From Roseiarcus sp963829505 (GTDB taxonomy: Bacteria; Pseudomonadota; Alphaproteobacteria; Rhizobiales; Beijerinckiaceae): 64,000 nucleotides of DNA. The notes beneath the pieces are model-generated. The model did no database searches, was not told the origin of the DNA, and was given only the letters and a program-made list of their open reading frames with translations. Where the stretch lies: assembly GCA_963829505.1 (NCBI GenBank), contig CAWHIL010000003.1:1054001-1118000 (forward strand), written 5' to 3'. Position 1 is the stretch's first letter; each line of letters opens with the position of its first letter. The translations under genes and the position numbers were made by a program. This document shows, piece after piece, positions 9,508 through 19,013 of the stretch.

Positions 9508-9870
9508 ATGCAGGCGGTCCCGGTTGTGTGTCTCGTGACGGCGGCGGCGGCGCTCGGAGCCTGGCTCCTCGTCCTCTGGTTCCGGGGCGCGCGCCGGCCG
9601 GTGCTCATCGGCGTCCATGTGTTGCTCGGCCTCGGTTCGGCCGAGACGCTGGTCGTCTTCCTGCACACGAGCGGGCTCGACGACGACGCGCCCGTGCGGC
9701 GGATCGCGCTGACCGCGGGCGCATTTCTGGCGGCGGCGATCGCCTCGGGCTTCCTCGCGGCGCTCTTCGGCCGGGACTACCGCATCGCCGCCAATTCGCT
9801 GCTGGCCGCGCATGTCTTTGCCGGGCTCGCCGGGTTCCTCGCCGTGATCGTCTTCGTGGCGCGGCTCTGA
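9508..9870 (+). CDS. Small four-span membrane protein, hypothetical
   Basis: A 120-residue protein with four predicted membrane spans (about residues 4-24, 30-50, 63-85 and 97-118) and very short loops, Arg residues at the cytoplasmic ends. The start was set at the ATG that opens directly into the first span; an upstream in-frame start at 9325 would add a long unconserved-looking Arg/Gly-rich tail. No family recognised. It is convergent with the extensin-like gene, 8 bases apart. Confidence 0.55.
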   Translation: MQAVPVVCLVTAAAALGAWLLVLWFRGARRPVLIGVHVLLGLGSAETLVVFLHTSGLDDDAPVRRIALTAGAFLAAAIASGFLAALFGRDYRIAANSLLAAHVFAGLAGFLAVIVFVARL

Positions 9871-9878
9871 ACGCCTTG

Positions 9879-10649
9879 TTACTCGCAGATGCGATAGGAG
9901 CGCGCCGAGCCGTGCTGCTCGATGTCGAGGTGCATGTTGTTGGCGTGGTAGGCGTCCGAGCCGGGGCCGAGGACCGTGGTGAACCAGCCGCAGGCGGCGG
10001 TGCGCAAAGCACGGAAATACGCCGCTTCTTCCGCCCCCGTCTGCCGTTCGACGAGAACGCGCCGCCGGTCGGCGAAGCCAATCGCCATGAAATCGACCGC
10101 GAGCCCTCTGGCGTGGGCGCTGATCTTCGCCCCCGCCACGCGATCCTGCGTGCGGCACTCGTAGCCCGGCCCCGTCTCGATGGCGGCGACGCGGGCGCCG
10201 AGCATCGCCTGCCCGAGCGGCGCGACGATGAGGCGGACGTAGTCGGCGAGCACGGTCGCGTAGGCGCAGGCGACGAGCGGATGGTCGGGGAGAGCGACGA
10301 CGTCGTCGCCGGCCTTGATCGACGTGAGGCGCACCGGCGCCTCGATCCCGCACCCCGCCATCGCGCCCTGAGGCGCGGGCGCCGCCTCCGCGGCGACGCC
10401 GGACGCGGCGAGGTCGGCGAGGCAGGTTGACGAAGGCGTCGGGCTGGCGGGAGCTGGAGCGGCGACGGCCGGGGCGGCGCTGGCGGGCGCGGGAGGCGCG
10501 GCGCTTGCTGGCGCCGGGGACGGCGGCGGCGTCTCCGGCAGGCTCGGCTGGCTGAACTCGGGCGGCCTCGGCGGCGGCAGCGGCGGCCCTTCCGCGGACG
10601 CGCCGGCAGGCGCCGCGAGCGCGAGCGCGAGGGCGAGGGCTAGCGTCAA
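9879..10649 (-). CDS. Extensin-family protein (extensin-like C-terminal domain)
   Basis: A secreted protein with a signal-like run of Leu/Ala, a Pro/Ala-rich linker (residues 25-80), then the extensin-like C-terminal domain: CGIEAPVRLTSI, YECRTQDR, KISAHARGLAVDF, GWFTTVLGPGSD and the end HLDIEQHG. The SxHxxGxAxD and HxD/H-type metal-ligand residues resemble those of D,D-peptidase-like folds, so a periplasmic role on the cell wall is plausible. The start is uncertain: no ATG or GTG precedes the signal segment closely, and a TTG at 10649, just after the stop of the upstream gene, is preferred. It is probably co-transcribed with the YdcF-like gene. Confidence 0.75.
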   Translation of the reverse strand: MTLALALALALAAPAGASAEGPPLPPPRPPEFSQPSLPETPPPSPAPASAAPPAPASAAPAVAAPAPASPTPSSTCLADLAASGVAAEAAPAPQGAMAGCGIEAPVRLTSIKAGDDVVALPDHPLVACAYATVLADYVRLIVAPLGQAMLGARVAAIETGPGYECRTQDRVAGAKISAHARGLAVDFMAIGFADRRRVLVERQTGAEEAAYFRALRTAACGWFTTVLGPGSDAYHANNMHLDIEQHGSARSYRICE

Positions 10650-10654
10650 CCGGG

Positions 10655-11494
10655 TCAGTTTCGCGACGCGGTCTCGGGCGTCGGGGCGTCGCCCGGCCCT
10701 GGAAAGAGGTGATCGATCTTGCCGGCGGCCCGGTAGGCGAGGAGCCCGAACCATTCCTTCGCGGCGGTCGTGAAGTTTCCGAGATTCTCCGGAGGATCGA
10801 AGCTCCACGGCAGCGGCAGTCCGCCGCCGGGGCTTCGATAGCCGACCGGATAGGCGATCACGTCGAACCCCTCCCTCTCGAACAGCCCCATCGCGCGCGG
10901 GATATGGAAGGCCGAGGTCACCAGGAGCCAGCGCTGGCCCGGCTGCGGGTGGACGATATACGCGGTGAAGCGCGCGTTTTCGCTGGTGTTCCGCGACCTG
11001 TCCTCGAGCGTCACCCGGTCCGGGTCGACGCCGAGCTGGGTGAGCAGCCGCTTCGTCTCGACCGCCTCCTGCGACGCCTCTTCGCCAAGCGTCGTCGACA
11101 GCCGGGCGCTGCCGCCGGTGAAGACGAGGCGCGCGTTGGGATAGCGCCGGGCCAGGACCGCCGCCTGGACGACGCGCTCGCCGTCCTCGAAAATGACCTG
11201 GCCGCGCGACATGCTTTCGTCGCCCTTGATCGTCCCGCCGAGAATGATGATCCCGTCGGGGGCCGGCATGTCGTCGGGCGGCTGCGGAAAACGGTTCTCG
11301 AGGGGCTCGGCGAGCAGAAGGCCGATCGGCGTCATCGCGAGAACGAGGAGCGTCAGAAGCGAAACGAGCGCCAGCGCCCGGCCGACACGCCTGAAGCGAG
11401 AGAACGTAAGAAGCACGCCGACCATCGCCGCTACCAACAGTATCGGGGTCGGCGAGAACAGCATCCAGAAGATTTTCGAGGCGACGAAGAACAT
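10655..11494 (-). CDS. YdcF family (DUF218) membrane protein
   Basis: A 279-residue protein with two N-terminal membrane spans (residues 8-28 and 38-60) followed by a periplasmic DUF218 domain. Typical DUF218 blocks are visible: PDGIIILGGTIKG, NARLVFTGGSARLS, LEDRSRNTSENA and LLVTSAFHIPRAMGLFER. Members include ElyC and SanA, which influence cell-envelope synthesis in Escherichia coli. The start was chosen at the ATG preceded by gagaggag. The extensin-like gene follows by 5 bases, suggesting an envelope operon. Confidence 0.85.
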   Translation of the reverse strand: MFFVASKIFWMLFSPTPILLVAAMVGVLLTFSRFRRVGRALALVSLLTLLVLAMTPIGLLLAEPLENRFPQPPDDMPAPDGIIILGGTIKGDESMSRGQVIFEDGERVVQAAVLARRYPNARLVFTGGSARLSTTLGEEASQEAVETKRLLTQLGVDPDRVTLEDRSRNTSENARFTAYIVHPQPGQRWLLVTSAFHIPRAMGLFEREGFDVIAYPVGYRSPGGGLPLPWSFDPPENLGNFTTAAKEWFGLLAYRAAGKIDHLFPGPGDAPTPETASRN

Positions 11495-11587
11495 CCGGTC
11501 GCTCCTCTCGAACAAATGTTAGGCAAGGAGAGAGGCTTGTGGCAAGCCCATCGGCGCGCCTAGAGTTGAAACGATCCGGAAATCCAA

Positions 11588-12625
11588 ATGACGGCTTTCA
11601 AACCTGATGTTCTTCGCGCGATCGGGCGAACGCCCCTGATCCGCCTCGGCGCCGCGTCCGAGGCGACCGGATGCACGATTCTCGGCAAGGCCGAGTTCAT
11701 GAATCCGGGAGGCTCCGTCAAGGACCGGGCGGCGCTGGCGATCGTCGAGGACGCCATCGCCAGAGGCGCGCTTCGGTCCGGCGGCGCCATCGTCGAGGGG
11801 ACCGCGGGAAACACGGGGATTGGCCTGGCCATGGTCGCCGGCGCGCTCGGCTTCCGGACCGTGATCGTTATTCCGGACACCCAGTCGCAGGAGAAGAAGG
11901 ACACGCTGCGCCTCGCGGGGGCGGAACTCGTCGAGGTGCCGGCCGTCCCTTATGCCGACCCCAACAATTACGTCCGCTACGCCGGGCGTCTGGCGGAAAC
12001 GCTCGCAAGGAGCGAGCCCGGCGGCGCCGTCTTCGCCAACCAGTTCGACAACGTCGCCAACCGGCGCGGCCATTACGAGACGACGGGACCGGAAATCTTC
12101 GACGACCTCCACGGCAAGCTCGACGGCTTCGTCTGCGCGGTCGGCACCGGGGGAACCTTCGCCGGCGTCGGCATGTCGCTGAAAGAGCGCAACCGCGACA
12201 TCAGAATTGCGCTTGCCGACCCGATGGGGGCGGCGCTCTACGCCTGGTACACGGCCGGTGAACTCAAGAGCTCGGGATCGTCAATCACCGAGGGCATCGG
12301 CCAGGGCCGCGTGACGGCCAATCTCGAGGGCGCGCCGGTCGATTTCGCCTTCCAGATCCCGGACGAAGAGGCGCTGCCGATCGTCTTCGATCTGGTGGTT
12401 CAGGAAGGCCTGCTGCTCGGCGGCTCCTCGGGCATAAACATCGCCGGCGCGATCCGCCTTGCGCGCGAACTCGGGCCTGGCCGAACCATCGTCACCGTCC
12501 TGTGCGACTCGGGCGCCCGGTACGGCTCGCGGCTCTTCAATCCGGATTTCCTGCGGCAGAAGAACCTGCCCGTTCCGCGCTGGCTCGAAGCGAAGGCCAG
12601 CGTCCCCGAGGTCTTCATCCGATGA
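11588..12625 (+). CDS. Cysteine synthase A family protein
   Basis: A 345-residue fold-type II PLP enzyme. The PLP lysine lies in GGSVKDRAAL; the phosphate-binding TGGTFAG loop, the substrate-binding EGTAGNTGIGLAM loop and SSGINIAGA are all intact. It would condense O-acetylserine with sulfide to cysteine in the cytoplasm. The ANQFDNVANR segment and length are typical of a long CysK branch common in alphaproteobacteria. The downstream gene encodes a sulfurtransferase 46 bases away on the same strand, consistent with a small sulfur-metabolism unit. A cystathionine beta-synthase-like activity cannot be excluded. Confidence 0.88.
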   Translation: MTAFKPDVLRAIGRTPLIRLGAASEATGCTILGKAEFMNPGGSVKDRAALAIVEDAIARGALRSGGAIVEGTAGNTGIGLAMVAGALGFRTVIVIPDTQSQEKKDTLRLAGAELVEVPAVPYADPNNYVRYAGRLAETLARSEPGGAVFANQFDNVANRRGHYETTGPEIFDDLHGKLDGFVCAVGTGGTFAGVGMSLKERNRDIRIALADPMGAALYAWYTAGELKSSGSSITEGIGQGRVTANLEGAPVDFAFQIPDEEALPIVFDLVVQEGLLLGGSSGINIAGAIRLARELGPGRTIVTVLCDSGARYGSRLFNPDFLRQKNLPVPRWLEAKASVPEVFIR

Positions 12626-12671
12626 TCGAAGCGCTCTTCCGCGACGACGCTAAAACGTAAGCAGGACCTCC

Positions 12672-13517
12672 ATGACCTCCCGCAACTTCACGACGACGGC
12701 GGAGCTCGCCGCAGGCCTCGGCGACCCCGATCTCGGCGTCGTCGACGGGTCCTGGCACCTGCCGGCGACCGGGCGCCTCGGCGCGATCGAATTTCCGCTC
12801 GGGCACATTCCCGGCGCCGTCTTCTTCGACATCGACGCGATCGCCGATCCGGCGAGCGGCCTGCCGCACATGCTGCCCCGGGCGGACCTCATGGCGCGCG
12901 CGATGACGGCGCTCGGCCTCGGCGACGGGATGCGCTTCGTCGTCTACGACGTGCACGGGCTCTTCGCCGCGGCGCGCGTCTGGTGGACGCTGCGCGCCTA
13001 CGGAGCGGCGGACGTGCGCATCCTCGAGGGCGGCCTCACGAAGTGGATCGTCGAGGGGCGCCCGCTCGAGACGGGGCCGGCGCATCCGAAGCCTCGCACG
13101 TTCACGGCCAGGCTCGATCCGCGCGTGGTGGCCTCGCTCGAGGGCGTCCGCCAGGCGCTCGCGAACGGCGCCGCCCAGATCGTCGACGCGCGCCCGGCCG
13201 AGCGCTTTCGGGGCGACGCGCCCGAGCCGCGGCCTGGCCTGAAGAGCGGCCACATGCCGGGCAGCCTCAACGTGCCCTTCAGCGACGTGGTCGAACATGG
13301 CCGGCTGAAGCCGGCGGCCGCGCTGAAAGAGCTCTTCGCCGCCCACAAGGTGGACCTCGCGCGGCCGGTCATCACGACCTGCGGCTCGGGGGTCAGCGCC
13401 GCCATCCTGGCGCTCGCGGTCGAGGAGGCCGGCGGCGACGTCGAGGGCCTCTATGACGGCTCGTGGGCCGAATGGGGCGGGCGCGACGACTGCCCGGCGG
13501 CGACCGGCGCGGACTGA
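12672..13517 (+). CDS. Sulfurtransferase, SseA-like (3-mercaptopyruvate type)
   Basis: A 281-residue protein with two rhodanese domains (about residues 8-125 and 150-275). The N-terminal domain has the family motif GHIPGAVFFDID and is catalytically inactive; the C-terminal domain carries the active Cys in TTCGSGVSAA, the CG(S/T)G(V/I)(T/S)A loop characteristic of mercaptopyruvate sulfurtransferases rather than thiosulfate-specific rhodaneses. No signal peptide, so it is probably cytoplasmic. It follows the cysteine synthase gene and likely shares its transcript. Confidence 0.88.
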   Translation: MTSRNFTTTAELAAGLGDPDLGVVDGSWHLPATGRLGAIEFPLGHIPGAVFFDIDAIADPASGLPHMLPRADLMARAMTALGLGDGMRFVVYDVHGLFAAARVWWTLRAYGAADVRILEGGLTKWIVEGRPLETGPAHPKPRTFTARLDPRVVASLEGVRQALANGAAQIVDARPAERFRGDAPEPRPGLKSGHMPGSLNVPFSDVVEHGRLKPAAALKELFAAHKVDLARPVITTCGSGVSAAILALAVEEAGGDVEGLYDGSWAEWGGRDDCPAATGAD

Positions 13518-13844
13518 CGCCTGCCGCTCGGCCCTCCATCGGCTTCCGATTTCTGTAACTCCCGAAGAGGGGTGGGTCCAAACACCGACCTCGTCCTGAG
13601 AAGCCTGCGAAGCGGGCGTCTCGAAGGACGTTCGGTTCGGGCAAGCGTCCTTCGAGGCGCGTCGCCTCAAGGCGTCGCTCCTCGAGGCACGAGGTCGGTG
13701 AAGTCGCCTGCCGGCGAGGGCCTCAAGCCTCGATCCCAGCCCGCAGCCGATTGACGGCGAAGCACGAAGGGCCCGAATGTGCGCCCTGAAACCGCAAGTC
13801 CCTCAAAACGGGGTCGCCCGCGCGGGCCAAGAGGACGAAGACCC
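13518..13844. repeat. Gap with palindromic REP-like element, copy A
   Basis: The gap contains an element at about 13584-13700 bounded by ACCGACCTCGTCCTGAG and its near inverse (CTCGAGGCACGAGGTCGGT), with an inner inverted pair TCTCGAAGGACG / CGTCCTTCGAGG. Related elements lie at 20005-20120 and 25277-25388. These are intergenic, long-stem palindromes, probably non-autonomous repeats of the REP/BIME kind. Nothing else is seen in the gap. Confidence 0.75.
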
Positions 13845-14699
13845 ATGGACTATCGCAAGGCTCTGCGCGTTCGCCCGGACGCGAAGCTCAAGCTCAGGAA
13901 GATCGACCCCGGCTTCGACGGAGGCCACGAGTCGGAGGACGCCGCAAAGGACGAAGAACAGCGCCACTGCCAGAAGCTCGCGAAGGAGCAGGCCCTCCTC
14001 TACGCCGAGCACAAGCACTCGCTCCTGATCGTGCTCCAGGGGCTGGACGCGGCCGGCAAGGACGGCACGATCAAGCACGTCTTCAGCGTCGTCAATCCGC
14101 AAGGGGTGCGCGTCGCCTCGTTCAAGCAGCCGACGCCCGAGGAGCTGGCGCACGACTTCCTGTGGCGCGTCCACCCGCACGCCCCGGGCAAGGGCGAGAT
14201 CGCCATCTTCAACCGGTCGCACTACGAGGACGTGCTCGTCACGCGCGTCCACAAGCTGATCGACAAGGCGACGTGGACCGAACGCTACAAGCGGATCCGC
14301 GACTTCGAGACGCTGCTTGCCGAGAACGGCACGACCATCCTCAAGTTCTTCCTGCACATCGGCAAGCAGGAGCAGCTCGCCCGCTTCGCCCAGCGCCTGG
14401 ACGATCCCGCCCGCAACTGGAAGATCAGCGAATCCGACTATTCCGAGCGCGCCTACTGGGACGCCTACATCGAGGCCTTCGAGGACGCGATCTCGGCCAC
14501 GAGCACGAAGTCGGCGCCCTGGTTCGTCATCCCGTCCAACCACAAGTGGTTCCGCAATCTCGCGGTCTCCGAGATCATCGCCTCGACGCTCGAGGACCTG
14601 AAGCTCGCCTACCCGGCGCCGAGCGTCGACCTGGCCGACATCCGGCGCAAGTACCATGCGGCCGCGAAAGCCGAAAAGACAAGCAACAAGAAAGGGTAA
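13845..14699 (+). CDS. Polyphosphate kinase 2 family protein
   Basis: A 284-residue single-domain PPK2-family enzyme. Walker A is GLDAAGKDGT (about residues 68-77), Walker B/lid region includes NRSHYEDVLV, and the motif TWTERYKRIRDFE followed by FFLHIGKQEQLARF is characteristic. Family members transfer phosphate between polyphosphate and nucleotides (ADP/GDP or AMP). The start is the ATG after gaggacgaag; the frame extends upstream to a GTG-poor segment without a binding site. It appears monocistronic between a REP-like element and the ABC exporter. Confidence 0.9.
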   Translation: MDYRKALRVRPDAKLKLRKIDPGFDGGHESEDAAKDEEQRHCQKLAKEQALLYAEHKHSLLIVLQGLDAAGKDGTIKHVFSVVNPQGVRVASFKQPTPEELAHDFLWRVHPHAPGKGEIAIFNRSHYEDVLVTRVHKLIDKATWTERYKRIRDFETLLAENGTTILKFFLHIGKQEQLARFAQRLDDPARNWKISESDYSERAYWDAYIEAFEDAISATSTKSAPWFVIPSNHKWFRNLAVSEIIASTLEDLKLAYPAPSVDLADIRRKYHAAAKAEKTSNKKG

Positions 14700-14839
14700 G
14701 GCGCGGATCGAGGCGGCCGGTTTCCCTTCCGCCGGCGCCGATGGTATAGGCTTGCGCCGGACCAAAGGGCCGGGCCGGCAGCCCCGCTTTTCATGGAGGC
14801 CCGTGCGTCATCGACCAGGCGCCGCGAAGGATCCTGCTC

Positions 14840-16630
14840 TTGCCGCTCTGGCGCATGCTTCTCAAACCGCTTTCCCCGCTCCTCGACGGGCCGTCCGGCT
14901 CGCATCTCAAGCGTTTGTTCAGCGACCAGGGCCTGAAGCACTGGAAAGGCTATCTGTTCGCCTTCGCCATGATGGGCCTGATCGCCCTGACGACGGCGGT
15001 CTCGGCGTGGATCATCGGCCGGATCGTCGACCGGATCTTCGTCGCCCGCAGCGTCGTGGCGGTCTGGCAGATCACCATCGCCATCGTCATCATCTACGCG
15101 GTCAAGGGCGGCGCCACCTACGGGCAGCAGGTCTCCCTGTCGCGCATCGCCAGCAACATCATCGCCGACGTCCAGCGGCGCATCTTCGACCAGATGCTGA
15201 GGATGAAGGTCGCCTATTACAGCCGCGGCCATTCGTCGGAATTCATCGCCCGGCAGGCGTTCATCGCGCAATCGGCCAGCAACGCCCTCAACCTGATGAT
15301 CACGACGCTCTCGCGCGATGCGCTCACCGTCGTCGGCCTCGTCGTCGTGATGGTGATGCAGGACCCCCTGCTCTCGGCCCTGGCGCTGATGTTCGTGCCG
15401 ATCGCGGTCCTGGGGGTGCGCAGGATCGGCATGCGCGTGCGCCGCATCAAGGCGAGCGAGTTCGAGGGCTCGAAGCAGATGGTCGAGGGTCTCCAGGAGA
15501 CCGCGCAGGGCGTCCGCATCGTCAAAGCTTTCACGCTCGAGGACTTCATGCGCGCCCGCCAGGGGGTCGCGATCCGAAACTTCCAGACGGCGGCCATCAA
15601 GCTCGCTTCCGTCAGTTCGCGCACGAGCCCGATCATGGAGAGCCTCGGCGGCTTCGCCATCGCCGCCGTCGTGCTCTACAGCGGCTACACCGTCGTCATT
15701 CGCGGCAATCCGCCGGGCACCCTCTTCTCGTTCATCACCTGCGTGATCATGCTCTACGAGCCGATGAAGCGGCTGGCGCGCTTCCACGTCGACATGAACT
15801 CGGCCCTGTTCGGCGTCGGCCTGCTCTACGATTTTCTCGACGCGCGCGATCTCGAGGAGGACCCGCCGGGCGCCGGCGACCTCGCGATCACCGCGGGCCG
15901 CATCGAGTTCCGGGACGTCGTGTTCGGCTACCGGCCCGAGGAGCGGGTTCTCCACGCGGTTAGCTTCGTCGCCGAGGCGGGCCGGACGACCGCGCTCGTC
16001 GGCCGCTCGGGCAGCGGCAAGTCGACGGTCATGGCCCTTATTCTCCGGCTCTACGACGTCGAGGAAGGCCAGATCCTCCTCGACGGCGTCGACATCGCGA
16101 CGGTCACCCGCGATTCCGTGCGCCGCCAGATCGGCTACGTCGCGCAGGAGAATTTCCTGTTCAAGGGCTCGGTCCGCGACAACATCGCCATGGGACGGCC
16201 CGGCGCCAGCGACGCCGAGATCGTCGCCGCCGCGAAGGCCGCCTACGCCCACGACTTCATCATGAGCTTCGAGCGGGGCTACGACACGCCCTGCGGCGAG
16301 CAGGGGATGCAGCTTTCCGGCGGCCAGCGGCAGCGCATCGCCATCGCCCGCGCCTTCCTCAAGGACGCGCCGGTCATTCTGCTCGACGAAGCGACCTCGG
16401 CGCTCGATTCCGAATCCGAGCAGGCGATCCAGAAGGCGCTGAAGACGCTGTGCGAGGGGCGGACGACCATCGTCATCGCCCATCGGCTGTCGACGGTCGC
16501 CGAAGCCGACGAGATCTGCGTCATCGACCGGGGGCGAATCGTCGAGCGCGGCCGCCACCGCGACCTGCTCGCGCAGGGGCGGACCTACAGCACGATCGCC
16601 CAGACCCAGTTCCCCGCCAACGCCGCCTGA
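14840..16630 (+). CDS. ABC exporter, MsbA-like (fused permease and ATPase)
   Basis: A 596-residue half-transporter: an N-terminal six-span membrane domain (about residues 35-320) and a C-terminal ATPase with Walker A GRSGSGKST (near 388), Q-loop YVAQENF, signature LSGGQRQR (near 491), Walker B VILLDEA (near 511) and the H-loop IAHRLST. Such proteins export lipids, lipid A precursors, glycans or peptides across the inner membrane. The start is a TTG preceded by gaagga; an ATG at 14855 is an alternative. No neighbouring gene defines the substrate, so MsbA-like lipid export is an inference. Confidence 0.88.
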   Translation: MPLWRMLLKPLSPLLDGPSGSHLKRLFSDQGLKHWKGYLFAFAMMGLIALTTAVSAWIIGRIVDRIFVARSVVAVWQITIAIVIIYAVKGGATYGQQVSLSRIASNIIADVQRRIFDQMLRMKVAYYSRGHSSEFIARQAFIAQSASNALNLMITTLSRDALTVVGLVVVMVMQDPLLSALALMFVPIAVLGVRRIGMRVRRIKASEFEGSKQMVEGLQETAQGVRIVKAFTLEDFMRARQGVAIRNFQTAAIKLASVSSRTSPIMESLGGFAIAAVVLYSGYTVVIRGNPPGTLFSFITCVIMLYEPMKRLARFHVDMNSALFGVGLLYDFLDARDLEEDPPGAGDLAITAGRIEFRDVVFGYRPEERVLHAVSFVAEAGRTTALVGRSGSGKSTVMALILRLYDVEEGQILLDGVDIATVTRDSVRRQIGYVAQENFLFKGSVRDNIAMGRPGASDAEIVAAAKAAYAHDFIMSFERGYDTPCGEQGMQLSGGQRQRIAIARAFLKDAPVILLDEATSALDSESEQAIQKALKTLCEGRTTIVIAHRLSTVAEADEICVIDRGRIVERGRHRDLLAQGRTYSTIAQTQFPANAA

Positions 16631-16888
16631 CCCCGCAGCGCGCCGCCCGCGCCGGGCTTCGCTCGACCTCGACGCCGTCCAAACAACGAATCAGCGGGGC
16701 TGCGGCATGCTCGGCTGCATGTCAAGATTATCGTCCAAGTATTTCCCCGGCACGAGTATAGATCTGACGATTTTGGTGAAACGACCCGTCGTTACAGAAG
16801 AATTGCGAATCAATTGTTGTTGCGTGTATGCCGTTCTTGTCGGCGGAAACGATGATTCGACCGCGTCAGGTCAAGAGGGGCCAAAGGA

Positions 16889-17641
16889 ATGGGACGTACG
16901 GGCCGTGTTCTTTGCATTGCGGTGACGCTCACGGCGACGCCGGCGTTGGCGGGAGTTAACCTCGTCACCAACGGCAGTTTCGAAACGAACGGCGGCAATG
17001 GCCAACTTGGCTACAACACCAGTGCGACCGGCTGGTCGGTGCCGGCGCCCGGCGGCAGCTATACGTTCATTTTCGCGCCGGGCACCGCGGACGGCCCCGG
17101 CGCCGACGGCCAGTTTGGCAATCTCCAGCTGTGGGGTCCGGGCAACGGCTCCGCCAACGGATTGACGGCGACGAGCCCGAACGGAGGCTATTACATCGCC
17201 CAGGACTCGGCCTTCCAGCAGGGCGCCATCTCGCAGACGATCAACGGGCTGACGCCCGGTCAAAAATACGACGTCAGCTTCTGGTGGGCCGCCGCGCAGC
17301 AGTACACATTCGACCTTGCGACCTTCGACCAGTGGCAGGTCACGCTGGGAGATTCCCCGACCCAGTCCACTGCCGTCGTGAACATCCCGAACCACGGCTT
17401 CTCAGGCTGGATGCAGCAGAGCTTCACCTTCACGGCCGACGCCAGCAGCGAACTCCTGTCCTTCTACGCTGAGGGCGGGCCGGGGAGCCCGAGCGTTCCG
17501 CCCTTCGCGCTGCTCGACGGCGTCAGCATGACTGCGGTGCCGGAGGCCTCGACCTGGGCCATGCTGATGCTCGGCTTCGCCGGCCTCGGTTACGCCGGCT
17601 TCCGCAGGACCCGTAGCGACAGGCCACGCCCGATCGGCTGA
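16889..17641 (+). CDS. PEP-CTERM sorting domain protein
   Basis: A 250-residue secreted protein with an N-terminal signal peptide (cleavage near ALAG, residue 21), a beta-rich body beginning NLVTNGSFET (a carbohydrate-binding-like or DUF642-like start) and a C-terminal sorting signal: VPEASTWAMLMLGFAGLGY followed by FRRTR. PEP-CTERM proteins are cleaved by an exosortase and often linked to extracellular polysaccharide. No exosortase gene is in the window. The upstream 250 bases are AT-richer and lack other genes. A second PEP-CTERM protein is encoded at 26644-27723. Confidence 0.85.
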   Translation: MGRTGRVLCIAVTLTATPALAGVNLVTNGSFETNGGNGQLGYNTSATGWSVPAPGGSYTFIFAPGTADGPGADGQFGNLQLWGPGNGSANGLTATSPNGGYYIAQDSAFQQGAISQTINGLTPGQKYDVSFWWAAAQQYTFDLATFDQWQVTLGDSPTQSTAVVNIPNHGFSGWMQQSFTFTADASSELLSFYAEGGPGSPSVPPFALLDGVSMTAVPEASTWAMLMLGFAGLGYAGFRRTRSDRPRPIG

Positions 17642-17778
17642 ATCGGAGGCTCAACGTCAGGTCGCCGGATCGCCCCCGCGCACAGCGGCCTTGCCTTGTG
17701 GACGTTGTTGCGGAGAAGCGCGCATCGTCTAAAAGGAGCGCCGCGGAGCGTATCCGTTTCGGGGGATCGCAGGTTTCG

Positions 17779-18609
17779 ATGAGCTTCGTCGCAAGCGTGC
17801 TCCGCATGGCGATCTTCCTCGCGATCCTCAGCGCGATCTTCCTGCCGCTCGAGCGCGTGTTCGCGCTTCGCCGGCAGAAGATCTTGCGCAGGCAAATCGC
17901 CGTCGACGCCGGCTATTGTTTCCTCAACGGCCTCGTGCCGGGCCTGATCCTCGGCGTGCCGATGGCGCTCGTCGTGCGCCTCTCGCATCACGTCGTCCCG
18001 GGCGGAATGGTGAGCGCGATCGCCGCCTGGCCGATGTGGGCGCGCGCGCTTGCGGCCATGCTGGTCGGCGAGACGGCCTATTACTGGGCGCATCGCCTCA
18101 GCCACGAGGTCCCGCTGCTGTGGCGCTTCCACGCGATCCACCACAGCGCCGAGGCGATCGACTACCTCGTCAGCACCCGCGCCCATCCGGTCGATTTCGT
18201 CTGGTCGCGGCTCTTCATGCTGACGCCGCTGTTCGCGCTCGGCCTCGTCAACCCGATGCGCTTTTCCGACGGCGCGATCCCGGCGCTCGTGCTCGTCGTC
18301 GGCAGCGTCTGGGGCTTCTTCGTCCACGCCAACCTGCGCTGGCGGCTCGGGCCGTTCGAGTGGCTCATGGCGACGCCCGGCTTCCACCACTGGCACCACA
18401 GCATGGGCTTGCAGCGCAATTGCAATTACGCGTCGATGTTTCCGTGGCTCGACCGCCTTTTCGGCTCGCACTACCTGCCGGGCTTCTGGCCGCCGCAATA
18501 CGGCATTCCCGAGCCGACGCCGACGACGCTCGTCGGTCAGTTGATCCAGCCGTTTCGCGAGTCCGACACCCCGCCCCTGGCCAGCCCGGCCTCGGCCGAG
18601 CGCCTGTAA
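17779..18609 (+). CDS. Sterol desaturase/fatty acid hydroxylase family protein
   Basis: A 276-residue integral membrane di-iron enzyme. The histidine clusters are intact: HRLSHE, HAIHHS and HHWHH (the usual HxxxH, HxxHH, HxxHH arrangement). Four or more hydrophobic segments surround them. Family members hydroxylate or desaturate lipids, carotenoids or hopanoid-type substrates at the inner membrane. The start was set at the ATG of MSFVASVLRM; a GTG at 17698 would add a 27-residue basic leader. The substrate cannot be told from context. Confidence 0.85.
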   Translation: MSFVASVLRMAIFLAILSAIFLPLERVFALRRQKILRRQIAVDAGYCFLNGLVPGLILGVPMALVVRLSHHVVPGGMVSAIAAWPMWARALAAMLVGETAYYWAHRLSHEVPLLWRFHAIHHSAEAIDYLVSTRAHPVDFVWSRLFMLTPLFALGLVNPMRFSDGAIPALVLVVGSVWGFFVHANLRWRLGPFEWLMATPGFHHWHHSMGLQRNCNYASMFPWLDRLFGSHYLPGFWPPQYGIPEPTPTTLVGQLIQPFRESDTPPLASPASAERL

Positions 18610-18614
18610 GGCCG

Positions 18615-19013
18615 TCAGTCCACCCGCATGAGCGTGACGAGCGCATCGCCCTGCGCGTCGACAAACGTCAGTTTCGCGCCCTCGATGCGGAACGACCGTG
18701 CGGCCTCGAGGGCCGCCATGTACTTCGCCTCGATCTGATCGAGCGGCGGCGGGCAGGCCATGCGCGTTCCAGCCATCGGCCCGAAGGCGATGCTCTCGCC
18801 GTCGATCTTCGGCTTGCCGACGATCCGGTTACAGCCGACGGTCGAGCCGACCTGACCCTCGGGCGTTACCTCGAAGGTGGCCTTCGAGGGGTCGAGGGCG
18901 CCCGCCCCGCTGACCGCCTCGATCCGCCATTTTCCGGCGAGCGGGGAATCGCCGGCAAACGCTCCGGTTGCGCCGAGCGCGATCATCACGAACCCCAGCA
19001 AGAACGCCCGCAT
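18615..19013 (-). CDS. META domain-containing protein (HslJ-like)
   Basis: A 132-residue secreted protein: signal peptide (residues 1-20, cleavage after AFA), then a META domain with the features GKWRIEAVSG, GSTVGCNRIVG, FGPMAGTRMACPP and a C-terminal LVTLMRV strand. Proteins with this domain include E. coli HslJ. Two cysteines (in GCNR and MACPP) are the usual pair. The start follows gagagggg on the minus strand. Convergent with the desaturase gene (5 bases). Confidence 0.82.
   Translation of the reverse strand: MRAFLLGFVMIALGATGAFAGDSPLAGKWRIEAVSGAGALDPSKATFEVTPEGQVGSTVGCNRIVGKPKIDGESIAFGPMAGTRMACPPPLDQIEAKYMAALEAARSFRIEGAKLTFVDAQGDALVTLMRVD

Noticed and set aside
14609..16558. Minus-strand open frame of 649 codons opposite the ABC exporter
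   Set aside because: Composition is dominated by Arg, Asp, Gly and His and the plus strand holds a textbook ABC exporter.
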